NCBI RefSeq assembly: GCF_000373905.1
Contig: NZ_KB892705.1
Location: 3,019,184-3,083,183, forward strand
Source: Mycobacterium sp. 155
GTDB lineage: Bacteria > Actinomycetota > Actinomycetes > Mycobacteriales > Mycobacteriaceae
Direction: 5' to 3'
DNA: 64,000 nucleotides
This document shows, in pieces, positions 45,632 to 55,282 of this stretch. Under the pieces are notes generated by a model, which saw only the letters and a list, made by a program, of their open reading frames with translations, was not told the DNA's origin and did no database searches. The translations under genes were made by a program, and so were the position numbers. Each line of letters opens with the position of its first letter. Positions within the stretch are counted from its first letter, which is position 1.

Positions 45632-46633
45632 ATGTCGAAGGAAATGACCGACCTGCAGCTCCTACACGAGCTCGAGCCTGTCGTCGAGACAGCCATCAAC
45701 CGGCACATGCGGATGCGTAAGGACTGGAATCCTCACGACTACATCCCGTGGTCCGACGGCAAGAACTACTACGCGCTCGGCGGTCAGGACTGGGAGCCCG
45801 GCCAGTCCAAGCTTTCCGAGGTCGCGCAGACCGCAATGGTCCAGAACCTGCTGACCGAGGACAACCTGCCGTCCTACCACCGCGAGATCGCGATGAACAT
45901 GGGCATGGACGGCGCTTGGGGCCAATGGGTCAACCGCTGGACGGCTGAGGAGAACCGCCACGGCATCGCGCTGCGCGACTATCTCGTCGTGACCCGCGCC
46001 GTCGACCCGGTGGAGCTGGAAGAGCTGCGCGTCGAGCAGGTCACCCGCGGATTCTCCCCGGGCCAGAACCAGCAGGGCGACCTGTTCGCGGAGAGCCTGT
46101 TCGACTCGGTCATCTACGTGACGTTCCAGGAACTCGCCACCCGGGTGTCGCACCGCAACACCGGCAAGGCGTGTGACGACCCCATCGCCGACCAGCTGCT
46201 GCAGCGCATCTCGGGCGACGAGAACCTGCACATGATCTTCTACCGCGATGTCAGCGCCGCGGGTCTGGACATCTGCCCCAACCAGGCGATGGCCTCGCTG
46301 CACCGCGTGCTGGACAACTTCAAGATGCCTGGTTACACGGTGCCGGACTTCCGCCGCAAGGCCGTGGTGATCGCTGTCGGCGGCGTCTACGACCCGCGGA
46401 TCCACCTCGATGACGTCGTGATGCCGGTGCTCAAGAAGTGGCGCATCTTCGAGCGTGAGGACTTCACCGGAGAGGGCGCTCGGCTACGCGACGACCTGGG
46501 CCGGCTGGTCCAGGAGTTGGAGGACGCCTGCGAGAAGTTCGAGGTCGCCAAGGAGCGCCGCCTGGAGCGTGAGCGCAAGATGGCCGAGAAGAAGGCCATG
46601 AAGAACCTCCTGGTGTCGTCATCGTCGTCGTAA
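45632..46633 (+). CDS. desA1: Acyl-ACP desaturase DesA1
   Basis: 333 residues of the soluble ferritin-like desaturase family. Di-iron ligands are in EENRHG (about 106-111) and DENLHM (about 196-201), with a further Glu in the VQNLLTEDNLPSYHREI segment. The C-terminus is a basic coil and a run of five serines. DesA1 introduces a double bond in meromycolate precursors and is essential for mycolic acids. It corresponds to Rv0824c. GAGGAAGG precedes ATG 45632. Confidence 0.95.
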   Translation: MSKEMTDLQLLHELEPVVETAINRHMRMRKDWNPHDYIPWSDGKNYYALGGQDWEPGQSKLSEVAQTAMVQNLLTEDNLPSYHREIAMNMGMDGAWGQWVNRWTAEENRHGIALRDYLVVTRAVDPVELEELRVEQVTRGFSPGQNQQGDLFAESLFDSVIYVTFQELATRVSHRNTGKACDDPIADQLLQRISGDENLHMIFYRDVSAAGLDICPNQAMASLHRVLDNFKMPGYTVPDFRRKAVVIAVGGVYDPRIHLDDVVMPVLKKWRIFEREDFTGEGARLRDDLGRLVQELEDACEKFEVAKERRLERERKMAEKKAMKNLLVSSSSS

Positions 46634-46654
46634 GTCCCCCGGCTGCACCAGCGT

Positions 46655-46683
46655 CGACCCGATCCCCACTCCGGATCGGGTCG
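46655..46683 (+). terminator. Hairpin between desA1 and dus
   Basis: CGACCCGATCC (46655-46665) and GGATCGGGTCG (46673-46683) form an 11-base perfect stem with a 7-base loop. It lies 22 bases after the desA1 stop and 6 bases before the TTG start of dus. No T-tract follows, so it may lessen rather than stop read-through into dus. Confidence 0.6.
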
Positions 46684-46689
46684 ATCGCG

Positions 46690-47802
46690 TTGCGCAGCCC
46701 CGTGGTGCTCGCACCCATGGCGGGTGTGACCAATGTCGCATTCCGTACGTTGTGCCGTGAGTTGGAGGTGGCCCGCGCTGGCACCGTCAGCGGCCTGTAC
46801 GTCTGCGAAATGGTCACGGCCCGTGCTCTGGTCGAGCGGCATCCCGTCACCATGCACATGACGACGTTTGCTCCCGGCGAGTCGCCGCGGTCACTGCAGC
46901 TCTACACCGTGGACCCGGAGACCACGTTCCGGGCGGCCAGGATGATCGCTGCCGAGGGGCTGGCTGACCACATCGACATGAACTTCGGCTGCCCTGTGCC
47001 CAAAGTCACAAAGCGCGGCGGCGGCTCGGCCCTGCCGTACAAGCGGCGGCTGTTCGGTCAGATCGTCGCGGCGGCCGTGCGCGGTGTCGAAGGCACCGAC
47101 ATCCCGGTGACGGTCAAGTTCCGGATCGGCATCGACGACGCGCATCACACCCACCTGGACGCCGGCCGGATCGCCGCCGAAGAGGGCGCGGCCGCCGTCG
47201 CGCTACATGCCCGCACCGCGGCGCAGCGCTACTCCGGCACCGCCGACTGGGAGCAGATCGCCGCTCTCAAAGCCCATGTCACCGGTGTTCCCGTGCTGGG
47301 TAACGGAGACATCTTCGAAGCCGACGACGCGCTGGCGATGATGGCGGCCACCGGCTGCGACGGTGTCGTCATCGGTCGTGGCTGCCTGGGCCGGCCTTGG
47401 TTGTTCGCCGAGTTGTCCGCGGCGTTCACCGGACGGCCCGCACCGACTCCACCGACGCTGGGCGAGGTCGCCGACATCGTCCGCCGCCACGGCGAGCTGC
47501 TCAGCGAGCACTTCGGCGAAGACAAGGGCATGCGAGATATTCGCAAGCACGTGGCCTGGTATCTGCATGGTTTCCCGGCGGGCGCGGACCTGCGCCGCGG
47601 GCTGGCTCTGGTGAAAACCCGGGCTGAACTCGACGAGTTGCTCTGCGGGCTGGACGGCGACACCGCATTTCCGGACGCGGCGACCGGCCCTCGCGGCCGT
47701 CAGGGCTCTGCGGCGTCGGTGTCACTGCCAGAGGGCTGGCTGGATGACCCCGACGACTGCGCGGTGCCCTTCGGCGCTGACGTGATGCACTCCGGAGGCT
47801 GA
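46690..47802 (+). CDS. dus: tRNA-dihydrouridine synthase (DusB-like)
   Basis: 370 residues, FMN-binding TIM barrel. VVLAPMAGVTN binds FMN, MNFGCPVPKVTKRGGGSAL holds the catalytic cysteine, and GNGDIFEADD with IGRGCLGRPWLF forms the phosphate site. It reduces uridines in the tRNA D-loop. Counterpart of Rv0823c. The only start in frame is TTG 46690. The family usually begins a few residues earlier (RIGSIALRSP here), and those codons lie in the hairpin with no ATG or GTG, so the true start is uncertain. Confidence 0.92.
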   Translation: MRSPVVLAPMAGVTNVAFRTLCRELEVARAGTVSGLYVCEMVTARALVERHPVTMHMTTFAPGESPRSLQLYTVDPETTFRAARMIAAEGLADHIDMNFGCPVPKVTKRGGGSALPYKRRLFGQIVAAAVRGVEGTDIPVTVKFRIGIDDAHHTHLDAGRIAAEEGAAAVALHARTAAQRYSGTADWEQIAALKAHVTGVPVLGNGDIFEADDALAMMAATGCDGVVIGRGCLGRPWLFAELSAAFTGRPAPTPPTLGEVADIVRRHGELLSEHFGEDKGMRDIRKHVAWYLHGFPAGADLRRGLALVKTRAELDELLCGLDGDTAFPDAATGPRGRQGSAASVSLPEGWLDDPDDCAVPFGADVMHSGG

Positions 47803-48009
47803 CTGCCGGCCGCTCGGCCCGGTTTCGAGATGAGTCCGTCATCTTCTCTGGCTGGCCGACACCCGGGCCGCCTCGTTACGATGGGGGTTCGGTCGTGGCC
47901 GGCGGCGAAGATCGCAACCACGCTTATTGCTGCTAGGGACGCTCAACGCGTTCCGGAGGACTTGATGCGCACCGACGCGCACGCCCACCGAGTCGGAGGC
48001 CGGTAGAAC

Positions 48010-50097
48010 ATGAGTGACGGCGACAACGCCACTCCTGGCCATCGGCGACACGCACAAGACGCCGACGATAGTCAATGGCTTACCCGATCTCCGCTGTCAT
48101 TTCCAGGCGCCGCGCCGTGGGAACGCGCAGATCATGTGGCCGACGCCAATCCGGCGCCCGCCGAGCCGACCGGCAGCCACGTCGATGGGGTCACCGTCGC
48201 CGACCTCATCGCACGAATGTCGCGCACTGATGACGTACCGGCCCCGCGCCGCTCGCGGCACCGCGCCGTCCCGGACGACGCGGTGATTACGGACCCGGCC
48301 TACGCCGAAGACCCGGCCTACGACCCCTCGCCGAATCGCGGAGACATTACGGACACCGCGGCCAGGCCCGCTGCGCCCGACGATCACCCCCGTTCGCCCG
48401 CACCGACACATCGCTTCTTGCGAGCAGGTCACGTGCCTCCGGCGCGCGCGGTCGGTCGTCCGATCGATCGAGATCCGCTGACGGAGATCATCGAGCCGGT
48501 GCCGGCGAACCACCATAGAGTGAAGCTGGCCGGCCGTGTCGTCGCCGCGCTGCTGGCAGTACTCGCACTGGTGCTGACGGGCGGCGCATGGCAGTGGCAG
48601 TCGTCGAAGAACAACATGCTCAACAAGGTCTCGGCGCTCGACCCGAATTCCCGCGACATCCTCGACCCCAACGCCCAATTCGGCGACGAGAACTTCCTGA
48701 TCGTCGGTATCGACAGCCGGTTCGGCGCCAACGCCCAGATGGGTGCGGGCGACACCGAAGCCGCAGACGGTGCCCGCTCGGACACGATCATGCTGGTGAA
48801 CATCCCGGCCAGCCGCAAACGCGTGGTCGCCGTCTCGTTCCCCCGGGACCTGGCGATCACGCCGATCAAATGCGAACCGTGGAATCCCGAGACCTCGACA
48901 TACGGCCCTATCTATGACAAGGACACCGGCACCTACGGTCCGGACGAGGTATACACCGAGACCAAGATCAACTCGGCCTTCGCATTCGGCGGCCCCAAAT
49001 GTCTGGTGAAGGTGATCCAGAAGCTGTCCGGCCTGTCCATCAACCGGTTCATGGCCGTCGACTTCGCCGGGTTCTCCAAGATGGTCGACGCGCTCGGCGG
49101 TGTCGAGGTGTGCAGCACCACCCCGCTGGAGGACTACGAACTGGGTACCGTCCTGGCCAATGCCGGGCGTCAAACCGTCGATGGCCACACTGCGCTGAAC
49201 TACGTGCGCGCGCGCCAGGTGACCACCGAGTTCAACGGCGACTACGGCCGCATCAAACGCCAGCAGCTGTTCCTGTCCTCGTTGCTGCGTTCGCTGATCT
49301 CCAAGGACACGTTCTTCTCGCTGAGCAAGCTGAACAACGTCGTCAACATGTTCATCGCCGACAGCTACGTCGACAACATCAAGACCAAGGACCTCGTCGA
49401 CCTGGGCCAGTCGGTGCAGGGCGTCAACGCCGGGCGGATCAGCTTCGTGACGGTGCCCACGGTCGGATACGCCGACGAGAGCGGCAACGAGACCCCGCGC
49501 ACCGACGACATGCGGGCGTTGTTCGACGCGATCATCAACGACGATCCACTGCCGGGTGAGAAGAACCCCGACAACACCCCGGTCCCGGGCAGCACGCCGT
49601 CGAGCACCTCGGCCGCCCAGTCGTCCGAAACCCCGCAGACCGAGGCGCCGGCACCCGCGACCGACCCCACTCCCGCTGAACTCGTCAACGCTGTCACGAC
49701 CGACCCGCAGGACGTCACCGTGCGCGTGTCGAACTCGACCGGCGCAGACGGACTCGCCGCGACCGCAGCCGAGGAACTACAGCAGCACGGCTTTAACGTG
49801 TCGAGCCCGGACGACTACCCAGAGGCGCTGTCAGCCACCACGGTGTTCTTCTCCCCCGGTAACGAGCAGGCCGCGGCCACGGTCGCATCTTCGTTCTCCA
49901 ACCCGACGATCGAACGCGTGAGCGGCATGGGCAGCGTCGTGCGAGTGGTTCTGGGTTCCGATTTCCACAACGTGAACGCGCCCACGCCGAGCGGTTCGGA
50001 GGTGCAAGTGAACGTGGTGCACGGCACCAGCACCGTTCATACCGAGCTTCCCCCTGACCTGACCGTCACCAACGCCGCCGACACCACCTGTGAATAA
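48010..50097 (+). CDS. LytR-CpsA-Psr family cell-wall ligase (Rv0822c-like)
   Basis: 695 residues. About 170 disordered cytoplasmic residues come first, then a membrane helix (about 173-193, VVAALLAVLALVLTGGAW) and the LCP domain (about 225-420). The domain has DGARSDTIMLVNIPASRKRV, the Arg/Asp-rich SFPRDLAI, and VNYVRARQVTTEFNGDYGRI. A Pro/Thr/Glu linker leads to a LytR_C domain (about 560-650, VRVSNSTGADGLAATAAEEL). LCP enzymes attach arabinogalactan to peptidoglycan. It may respond to phosphate starvation because phoU with a Pho box follows, but no promoter evidence is seen for the LCP gene itself. Confidence 0.92.
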   Translation: MSDGDNATPGHRRHAQDADDSQWLTRSPLSFPGAAPWERADHVADANPAPAEPTGSHVDGVTVADLIARMSRTDDVPAPRRSRHRAVPDDAVITDPAYAEDPAYDPSPNRGDITDTAARPAAPDDHPRSPAPTHRFLRAGHVPPARAVGRPIDRDPLTEIIEPVPANHHRVKLAGRVVAALLAVLALVLTGGAWQWQSSKNNMLNKVSALDPNSRDILDPNAQFGDENFLIVGIDSRFGANAQMGAGDTEAADGARSDTIMLVNIPASRKRVVAVSFPRDLAITPIKCEPWNPETSTYGPIYDKDTGTYGPDEVYTETKINSAFAFGGPKCLVKVIQKLSGLSINRFMAVDFAGFSKMVDALGGVEVCSTTPLEDYELGTVLANAGRQTVDGHTALNYVRARQVTTEFNGDYGRIKRQQLFLSSLLRSLISKDTFFSLSKLNNVVNMFIADSYVDNIKTKDLVDLGQSVQGVNAGRISFVTVPTVGYADESGNETPRTDDMRALFDAIINDDPLPGEKNPDNTPVPGSTPSSTSAAQSSETPQTEAPAPATDPTPAELVNAVTTDPQDVTVRVSNSTGADGLAATAAEELQQHGFNVSSPDDYPEALSATTVFFSPGNEQAAATVASSFSNPTIERVSGMGSVVRVVLGSDFHNVNAPTPSGSEVQVNVVHGTSTVHTELPPDLTVTNAADTTCE

Positions 50098-50106
50098 TCG
50101 GGGGCC

Positions 50107-50124
50107 ATTCACCTTCCGTTCACC
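50107..50124 (+). promoter_or_regulatory. RegX3-type Pho box upstream of phoU
   Basis: ATTCACC (50107-50113) and GTTCACC (50118-50124) are direct repeats with an 11-base period, as in boxes bound by SenX3-RegX3 in mycobacteria. A TAATCT -10 element (50158-50163) lies 6 bases before the phoU ATG, so the mRNA is probably leaderless. Confidence 0.8.
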
Positions 50125-50169
50125 GGTAGCGTCGTGACGACCCGGCAACTGACCGCCTAATCTTGTCGC

Positions 50170-50835
50170 ATGCGCACCCAGTACCACGAACAGTTGGATT
50201 CCCTCACAGACCAGCTCGGCGCGATGTGTGATCTTGCGGGTACCGCGATGGAGCGCGCCACCCAGGCGCTGCTGCAGGCCGATCTGGTCCTGGCTGAGCA
50301 GGTCATCACCGATCACGACCAGATTTCCGCGTTGAGCACGCGGGCCGAGGAATCCGCATTCGTATTGCTGGCACTGCAGGCCCCGGTCGCCGGTGATCTG
50401 CGTTCGGTGGTCGGCTCGATCCAGATCGTGGCCGACGTCGACCGCATGGGCGCGCTGGCGCTGCACGTCGCCAAGATCGCTCGGCGGCGCCATCCGCAGC
50501 ATGCCCTGCCCGAGGAGGTCAACGGCTACTTCGCCGAGATGGGACGCGTGGCTGTGGAATTGGGCCACGCCGCGCGCGAGGTGCTGATCACCCGGGATCC
50601 GGAGAAGGCGGCCAGGATCCAGGAGGAAGACGATGCGATGGACGATCTGCACCGTCACCTGTTCACCGTGTTGATGGACCGGGACTGGAAGTACGGTGTG
50701 ACCGCGGCCGTCGACGTGACATTGTTGAGCCGGTTCTACGAGCGCTTCGCCGACCACGCCGTCGAGGTCGCCCGCCGGGTAATCTTCCAAGTCACCGGTG
50801 TTTATCCGGACGGCGAGGCCATCACACAGCGATAG
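50170..50835 (+). CDS. phoU: Phosphate signalling regulator PhoU/PhoY2
   Basis: 221 residues, two PhoU three-helix repeats. The family metal motif appears as [10 protein letters not shown] in repeat 1 and [14 protein letters not shown] in repeat 2. PhoU links the PstSCAB transporter to the histidine kinase SenX3 and keeps the Pho response off when phosphate is ample. It corresponds to Rv0821c (PhoY2). It lies 1.7 kb from pstB. Confidence 0.95.
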   Translation: MRTQYHEQLDSLTDQLGAMCDLAGTAMERATQALLQADLVLAEQVITDHDQISALSTRAEESAFVLLALQAPVAGDLRSVVGSIQIVADVDRMGALALHVAKIARRRHPQHALPEEVNGYFAEMGRVAVELGHAAREVLITRDPEKAARIQEEDDAMDDLHRHLFTVLMDRDWKYGVTAAVDVTLLSRFYERFADHAVEVARRVIFQVTGVYPDGEAITQR

Positions 50836-50841
50836 TCGGTA

Positions 50842-51357
50842 TCAATCCGGCACCAACCGGACGCCGATTTTACGGGCGGCCGCCAGGTCGCCGAGCACCT
50901 TGGTCAGCACCTGCAGCTCGGCACTGCTGTAGCGCAGCAGGAAATCGCGCCACCCGGAATCCATTTCGGCATGCAGTTGGCGGTGCACATCGGCCACCAG
51001 CTCACCGTCCGCGGTGAGGTTGAGCTCGATCTCCTTGCGGTTGCCGGGAATTGGTTCTCGCGCTACCAGCCCGGCGACCACCAAACGCTGAACATGTTTG
51101 GACACCGTGCCTTTGAGCCTGCCCGACCGTGCCGCCAAACCCACCACACTGACGGGCCCGTCGGCGATATCGGCCAGCAGGTGCATGCTCAACGTGGGCA
51201 GATCCCGCACTGCGCGTTCCAGCCGGGCGGGGCACCGCGCCACCAGGAAATCACGTTCGGCGTCGCCGTCGTCGCCGTCGTCGAACTTGTCTCCGACTGC
51301 GCCGATCAGCGCGGTGATGTCATCGACCAGCGCGAGCTTGGTTTTCACGGAAACCAT
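50842..51357 (-). CDS. MarR-family transcriptional regulator
   Basis: 171 residues. The winged helix-turn-helix (about 75-135) has GPVSVVGLAARSGRLKGTVS followed by KHVQRLVVAGLVARE. An acidic loop (DDGDDGDAERD) near the N-terminus is unusual. It is divergent from the quinone-oxidoreductase gene with a near-perfect 25-base palindrome between them, so it probably represses both. Confidence 0.9.
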   Translation of the reverse strand: MVSVKTKLALVDDITALIGAVGDKFDDGDDGDAERDFLVARCPARLERAVRDLPTLSMHLLADIADGPVSVVGLAARSGRLKGTVSKHVQRLVVAGLVAREPIPGNRKEIELNLTADGELVADVHRQLHAEMDSGWRDFLLRYSSAELQVLTKVLGDLAAARKIGVRLVPD

Positions 51358-51380
51358 ATTGCCATCTCACCCGCGGCCCG

Positions 51381-51406
51381 TATATCGTTTCCAGTGAAAC
51401 TATATT
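51381..51406. promoter_or_regulatory. MarR operator
   Basis: GTTTCCAGTGAAAC (51387-51400) has perfect 5-base arms, and the symmetry extends outward into TATAT on both sides (51381-51385 and 51401-51405) with one offset. A second half-site GGGAAACC follows at 51409-51416. The site overlaps the likely promoter of the oxidoreductase gene. Confidence 0.75.
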
Positions 51407-51428
51407 CCGGGAAACCAAAGGAGTCGGC

Positions 51429-52403
51429 ATGAAGGCCGCAGTCGTCAACGAATGGGGTCGGGTGCCCACCTACACCGATCTACCCGAACCTCAGCCCCGC
51501 GACGGCGCCGAGGTGGTCGCCGTCGAGTCGTCCGCCCTGACCAATCTCACTCGCGCGTTGGTATCTGGAAAGCACTACGCCAGCAAGGAGATTCAGCTCC
51601 CAGCCATTCCAGGTGTGGATGGGGTGGCCCGGCTCGCCGACGGCCGACGCGTCTATACCGGCGCGCTTGCGCCCTACGGCATGATGGCCGAGCGAACCCT
51701 CATCGATCCCCGCGGGGGCGTCGAGATCCCCGACACGCTGGACTCCGTGACCGCCGCGGCCCTGCCCAACCCGGGCGTCTCCGCGTGGGTCACATTGACC
51801 CATGCGGCCGCCGTCAAACCCGGCGACCACGTGCTGGTGCTCGGGGCAACCGGGGTCACCGGCGCCACGGCCGTGCAGCTCGCAAAGTCCGTCTTCGGTG
51901 CTGGCCAGGTTGTGGTCGCCGGTCGCGACCCCGACCGGCTGCAATGGCTGCGTTCCGTCGGTGCTGACGACGCAATCGCCCTCGGCACAGAAGATCTCGG
52001 GGCTCGCGTCGAGGCGCTACACGCGCAGCGGCCATTCGACGCAGTGCTCGACTACCTCTGGGGAAACCCGGCAGCGCAGACACTGGGCGCGCTCGCCGCG
52101 AGCCACCCGTCGGCGCACTACCACTCCACGCGGTTCGTCCAGATCGGCTCGATGGCAGGGCCCATGCTGGAGCTGGACGCCGGGGTGCTGCGCGGCAACG
52201 GCATCACCGTCAGCGGAGTGGGCATCGGCAGCGTCCCGCCGGAGGCCTTGCTCCAGGCCCGTACCGAGGGACTGACCCGGATGTTTGCGATGGTCGCGGC
52301 AGGCGAGTTGGAGTTGCGCACCCAGGCCCGGCCGCTGGCCGAGGTCGAGCAGGTGTGGACGGCCCGCGAACCATCAGGCACCCGGGTGGTGCTGACGCCT
52401 TAG
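51429..52403 (+). CDS. Zinc-independent quinone-oxidoreductase-like MDR protein
   Basis: 324 residues. The MDR fold is without zinc cysteines. The NADPH-binding segment is VLVLGATGVTGATAVQLAKS (about 139-158), followed by VVAGRDPDRL, whose Arg indicates NADPH. Such enzymes reduce quinones or enals. GGAG stands 6 bases before ATG 51429. Control by the divergent MarR gene suggests induction by an electrophile or phenolic compound. Confidence 0.9.
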   Translation: MKAAVVNEWGRVPTYTDLPEPQPRDGAEVVAVESSALTNLTRALVSGKHYASKEIQLPAIPGVDGVARLADGRRVYTGALAPYGMMAERTLIDPRGGVEIPDTLDSVTAAALPNPGVSAWVTLTHAAAVKPGDHVLVLGATGVTGATAVQLAKSVFGAGQVVVAGRDPDRLQWLRSVGADDAIALGTEDLGARVEALHAQRPFDAVLDYLWGNPAAQTLGALAASHPSAHYHSTRFVQIGSMAGPMLELDAGVLRGNGITVSGVGIGSVPPEALLQARTEGLTRMFAMVAAGELELRTQARPLAEVEQVWTAREPSGTRVVLTP

Positions 52404-52404
52404 C

Positions 52405-52469
52405 CCCGCGAGCAGACGTCAAAGCACCTGACACGCCGGGTTTCCGGGACCTTGGAGTCTGCTCGCGGG
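52405..52469. repeat. GAGCAGAC inverted-repeat intergenic element
   Basis: CCCGCGAGCAGAC (52405-52417) and GTCTGCTCGCGGG (52457-52469) are perfect 13-base inverted arms around a 39-base centre. It lies between the convergent oxidoreductase and pstB genes. A related left arm (GCCCGGCGAGCAGAC, 18448-18462) lies after ercc3, next to the IS110 insertion, so the element is dispersed. Confidence 0.85.
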
Positions 52470-52483
52470 AGAAAGGAAAGAAG

Positions 52484-53260
52484 TCAGCCGAACCGGCCGG
52501 AGATGTAATCCTCGGTGGCCTTCTTGCTGGGGTTGGAGAAAATTTTCTCGGTGTCGTCGATCTCGACGAGCCGGCCGGGCTTGCCGGTGGCCTCGAGGTT
52601 GAAGAACGCCGTCTGGTCGCTGACGCGGGCGGCCTGCTGCATGTTGTGGGTGACGATGACGATCGTGTAGTCCTGCTTAAGCGTCGAGATGAGGTCCTCG
52701 ATGGCCAGCGTGGAGATCGGGTCGAGTGCCGAGCAGGGCTCGTCCATCAGCAGCACATCGGGCTGCACCGCAATGGCTCTGGCGATGCACAACCGCTGCT
52801 GCTGACCGCCGGACAGGCCGCCGCCGGGCTTGTCGAGCCGGTCCTTGACCTCGTTCCACAGGTTCGCGCCCTTGAGCGAGCGCTCGGCGACCTCGTCGAG
52901 CATCTTCTTGTTGCGCGCACCCTGCAGCTTCAGTCCGGCAACCACGTTGTCACGAATCGACATGGTGGGAAACGGATTCGGCCGCTGGAACACCATGCCG
53001 ATGGTCTTGCGTACGCCGACGGGGTCGACGCCGGCGCCGTAGATGTCCTCACCGTCGAGCAGCACCGAGCCCTCGACGCGGGCGCCAGGAATCACCTCGT
53101 GCATGCGGTTAAGGGTGCGCAGCACGGTCGACTTGCCGCAGCCGGACGGGCCGATGAATGCGGTGACGCTGCGTGGCTGCACCGACAGCGCGACATCGGC
53201 AACCGCGTGGAACGACCCGTAGTAGATGTTGACGTCTTTGAGATCGAGCCTCTTGGCCAT
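52484..53260 (-). CDS. pstB: Phosphate ABC transporter ATP-binding protein PstB
   Basis: 258 residues. Walker A is GPSGCGKST, the signature is LSGGQQQR, and Walker B is [12 protein letters not shown]. The PstB-specific start [12 protein letters not shown] is present. It energises high-affinity phosphate uptake. It is last in the pstS-pstC-pstA-pstB operon, 9 bases after pstA. In M. tuberculosis only the isolated phoT (Rv0820) remains at this locus, so the complete operon here is the ancestral or fast-grower form. Confidence 0.96.
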   Translation of the reverse strand: MAKRLDLKDVNIYYGSFHAVADVALSVQPRSVTAFIGPSGCGKSTVLRTLNRMHEVIPGARVEGSVLLDGEDIYGAGVDPVGVRKTIGMVFQRPNPFPTMSIRDNVVAGLKLQGARNKKMLDEVAERSLKGANLWNEVKDRLDKPGGGLSGGQQQRLCIARAIAVQPDVLLMDEPCSALDPISTLAIEDLISTLKQDYTIVIVTHNMQQAARVSDQTAFFNLEATGKPGRLVEIDDTEKIFSNPSKKATEDYISGRFG

Positions 53261-53269
53261 GGTGTGCTC

Positions 53270-54184
53270 CTAGAACTTCTTGGGGGCAAAGATTTTGGCG
53301 ACCAATCGGGCCGCGATGTTGAGCACCGCGATCAGCAGGATGAGCGTCAGCGCGGCACCCCAGAGCCGATCAGTTGGCACCGGGTTGGCACCGGCGCCTG
53401 CCGAGATCTGGTCGTACATCATGCCCGGCAGCGATCCCATGAACCCGTCGAACATGTCGAAGTTGATCGCTTGCGCATAGCCCACCAGGATCAGCAGGGG
53501 TGCCGTCTCGCCCATCACGCGGGCCAGCGCCAGCATCACACCGGTGACGATGCCGGACAGCGCCGTCGGGATCACGATGCGCAGTATGGTCTTCCACTTC
53601 GGCACGCCGAGCGCGTAGCTGGCCTCCCGCAGATCCATCGGGACGATGCGCAGCATCTCCTCGGTGGCGCGGACGATCACGGGAATCATCAACAGCACCA
53701 AGGACAGTGACACCGCGAAGCCCGACCGACCGAAGCCCAGGGTGGCCACCCACAGCGCGTAGACGAACAGCGCCGCGACGATCGAGGGCACACCCGTGAG
53801 GATGTCGACCATGAATGTGGTGAGCTTGCCCAGCCGGGTGCCGCCGCCGTACTCGACGAGGTACACCGCAACCATGACACCGATGGGAATGGAGATGATC
53901 GAGCACACGAAGCCTTGCAGCAGCGTGCCCACCAGGGCGTGGTAGACACCGCCGCCGGGAGCGAACGCGGTCATTCCCGACTGGGAGTTGGTGAACCACA
54001 CCGGTGAGGTCAGGGCACTCCACCCCTTGGCGATCGCCGACCACAGCACCCACAGCAACGGCACCAGCGCGATCAGCATGGACCCCGAGACAAGCGCCGT
54101 CGCAGCGTGATTGGTGAGCTTGCGGCGAAGGCTGACGCCCTGAAAGACGGGTGTCTTGACCGGCTGGTCGAGTGTCGAAGTCAT
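53270..54184 (-). CDS. pstA: Phosphate ABC transporter permease PstA
   Basis: 304 residues with six membrane helices. The ABC-permease EAA loop is [20 protein letters not shown] (about 190-210), which contacts PstB. It forms the channel with PstC. It overlaps pstC by 4 bases. The N-terminal cytoplasmic part is short. Confidence 0.95.
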   Translation of the reverse strand: MTSTLDQPVKTPVFQGVSLRRKLTNHAATALVSGSMLIALVPLLWVLWSAIAKGWSALTSPVWFTNSQSGMTAFAPGGGVYHALVGTLLQGFVCSIISIPIGVMVAVYLVEYGGGTRLGKLTTFMVDILTGVPSIVAALFVYALWVATLGFGRSGFAVSLSLVLLMIPVIVRATEEMLRIVPMDLREASYALGVPKWKTILRIVIPTALSGIVTGVMLALARVMGETAPLLILVGYAQAINFDMFDGFMGSLPGMMYDQISAGAGANPVPTDRLWGAALTLILLIAVLNIAARLVAKIFAPKKF

Positions 54185-55239
54185 GACCGACCCTTTCCGG
54201 CGACGACGGCACGCGCCAGCGAGTTCACCACGAACGTGAGGATGAACAGCACGAGGCCTGCGGCAATGTAGGCGCCGGCTTTGTACTGATCGTTGAATTC
54301 GCTTGCGGTGGCGGCGATCTTGCTGGCGAAGGTGTAACCGCCGTCGAACAGGGACCAGCCGAATGCGGTCTGGGTGCCGCGCAGGATGATCAGCAGGGCG
54401 ATGGTCTCGCCGAGTGCCCGGCCCAGGCCGAGCATCGCACCGCTGATGTATCCCGACATCCCGAACGGCAGCACCGTCGTCCGTACCACCTCCCAGCGGG
54501 TGGCGCCGAGGGCCAATGCGGCCTCGATCTGCCCGCGAGGGGTCTGCACGAACACCTCACGTGTCACCGCGGTGATGATCGGCAGGATCATCACCGCCAG
54601 CACGATGCCGGCCGTGAAGATCGTGCCGCCGCCGGCCAGCGACACATTGCCCGTCTTGAACAGGAACAGCCACGACAGATTCTCGTTGAGCCACACCGCC
54701 AGTGGTTTGAGTACCGGCGCCAGCACATACAAGCCCCACACGCCATAGACGATCGACGGCACCGCGGCCAGCAGATCGACCATGTAGGCCAGCGGACCCG
54801 ACATCCGTTTCGGGACGTAATGGGTGAGGAAGACCGCGATGCCCAGTGCGACGGGCATCGCCAGAATCAACGAGAACACCGACACGAACACTGTCACCTG
54901 CAACAGGTCGAAGATGCCGAAGTGCATCGCCGAGGTGTCGGTGGTGATCCAGTTCCCGCCGTAGAGAAAGAAGTTCTCCTCATTGCGGGCGAGCGCCGGG
55001 ATGGCCCGCCAGAGGAGGAACACCCCGATCGCCGCGATGAGCGCGACGATCAGAATGCCCGAACCTTCGGCCAGACCCCGGAAAATGCGGTCGCCCAGCC
55101 GGACTTTCGCCGCCCCGTGGGACGGTTCGGTGGGGATGGGTTCCGGCTGAAGGTCGGGCGCGGCAAGTGCGTCGCCCGACCCCGAGTCGGCAGGATCAGG
55201 TGTTGTCACGGTTGTCCCGTCTGGGCCCCTGTCGGTCAT
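54181..55239 (-). CDS. pstC: Phosphate ABC transporter permease PstC
   Basis: 352 residues. About 50 hydrophilic residues are followed by six membrane helices. The EAA loop is [20 protein letters not shown]. It pairs with PstA. It begins 43 bases after pstS, within one operon. Confidence 0.95.
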   Translation of the reverse strand: MTDRGPDGTTVTTPDPADSGSGDALAAPDLQPEPIPTEPSHGAAKVRLGDRIFRGLAEGSGILIVALIAAIGVFLLWRAIPALARNEENFFLYGGNWITTDTSAMHFGIFDLLQVTVFVSVFSLILAMPVALGIAVFLTHYVPKRMSGPLAYMVDLLAAVPSIVYGVWGLYVLAPVLKPLAVWLNENLSWLFLFKTGNVSLAGGGTIFTAGIVLAVMILPIITAVTREVFVQTPRGQIEAALALGATRWEVVRTTVLPFGMSGYISGAMLGLGRALGETIALLIILRGTQTAFGWSLFDGGYTFASKIAATASEFNDQYKAGAYIAAGLVLFILTFVVNSLARAVVAGKGRS

Positions 55240-55282
55240 GCGATCGAAAGTCCATCCTCACCAGAATAATTGCGCCAGCGAA

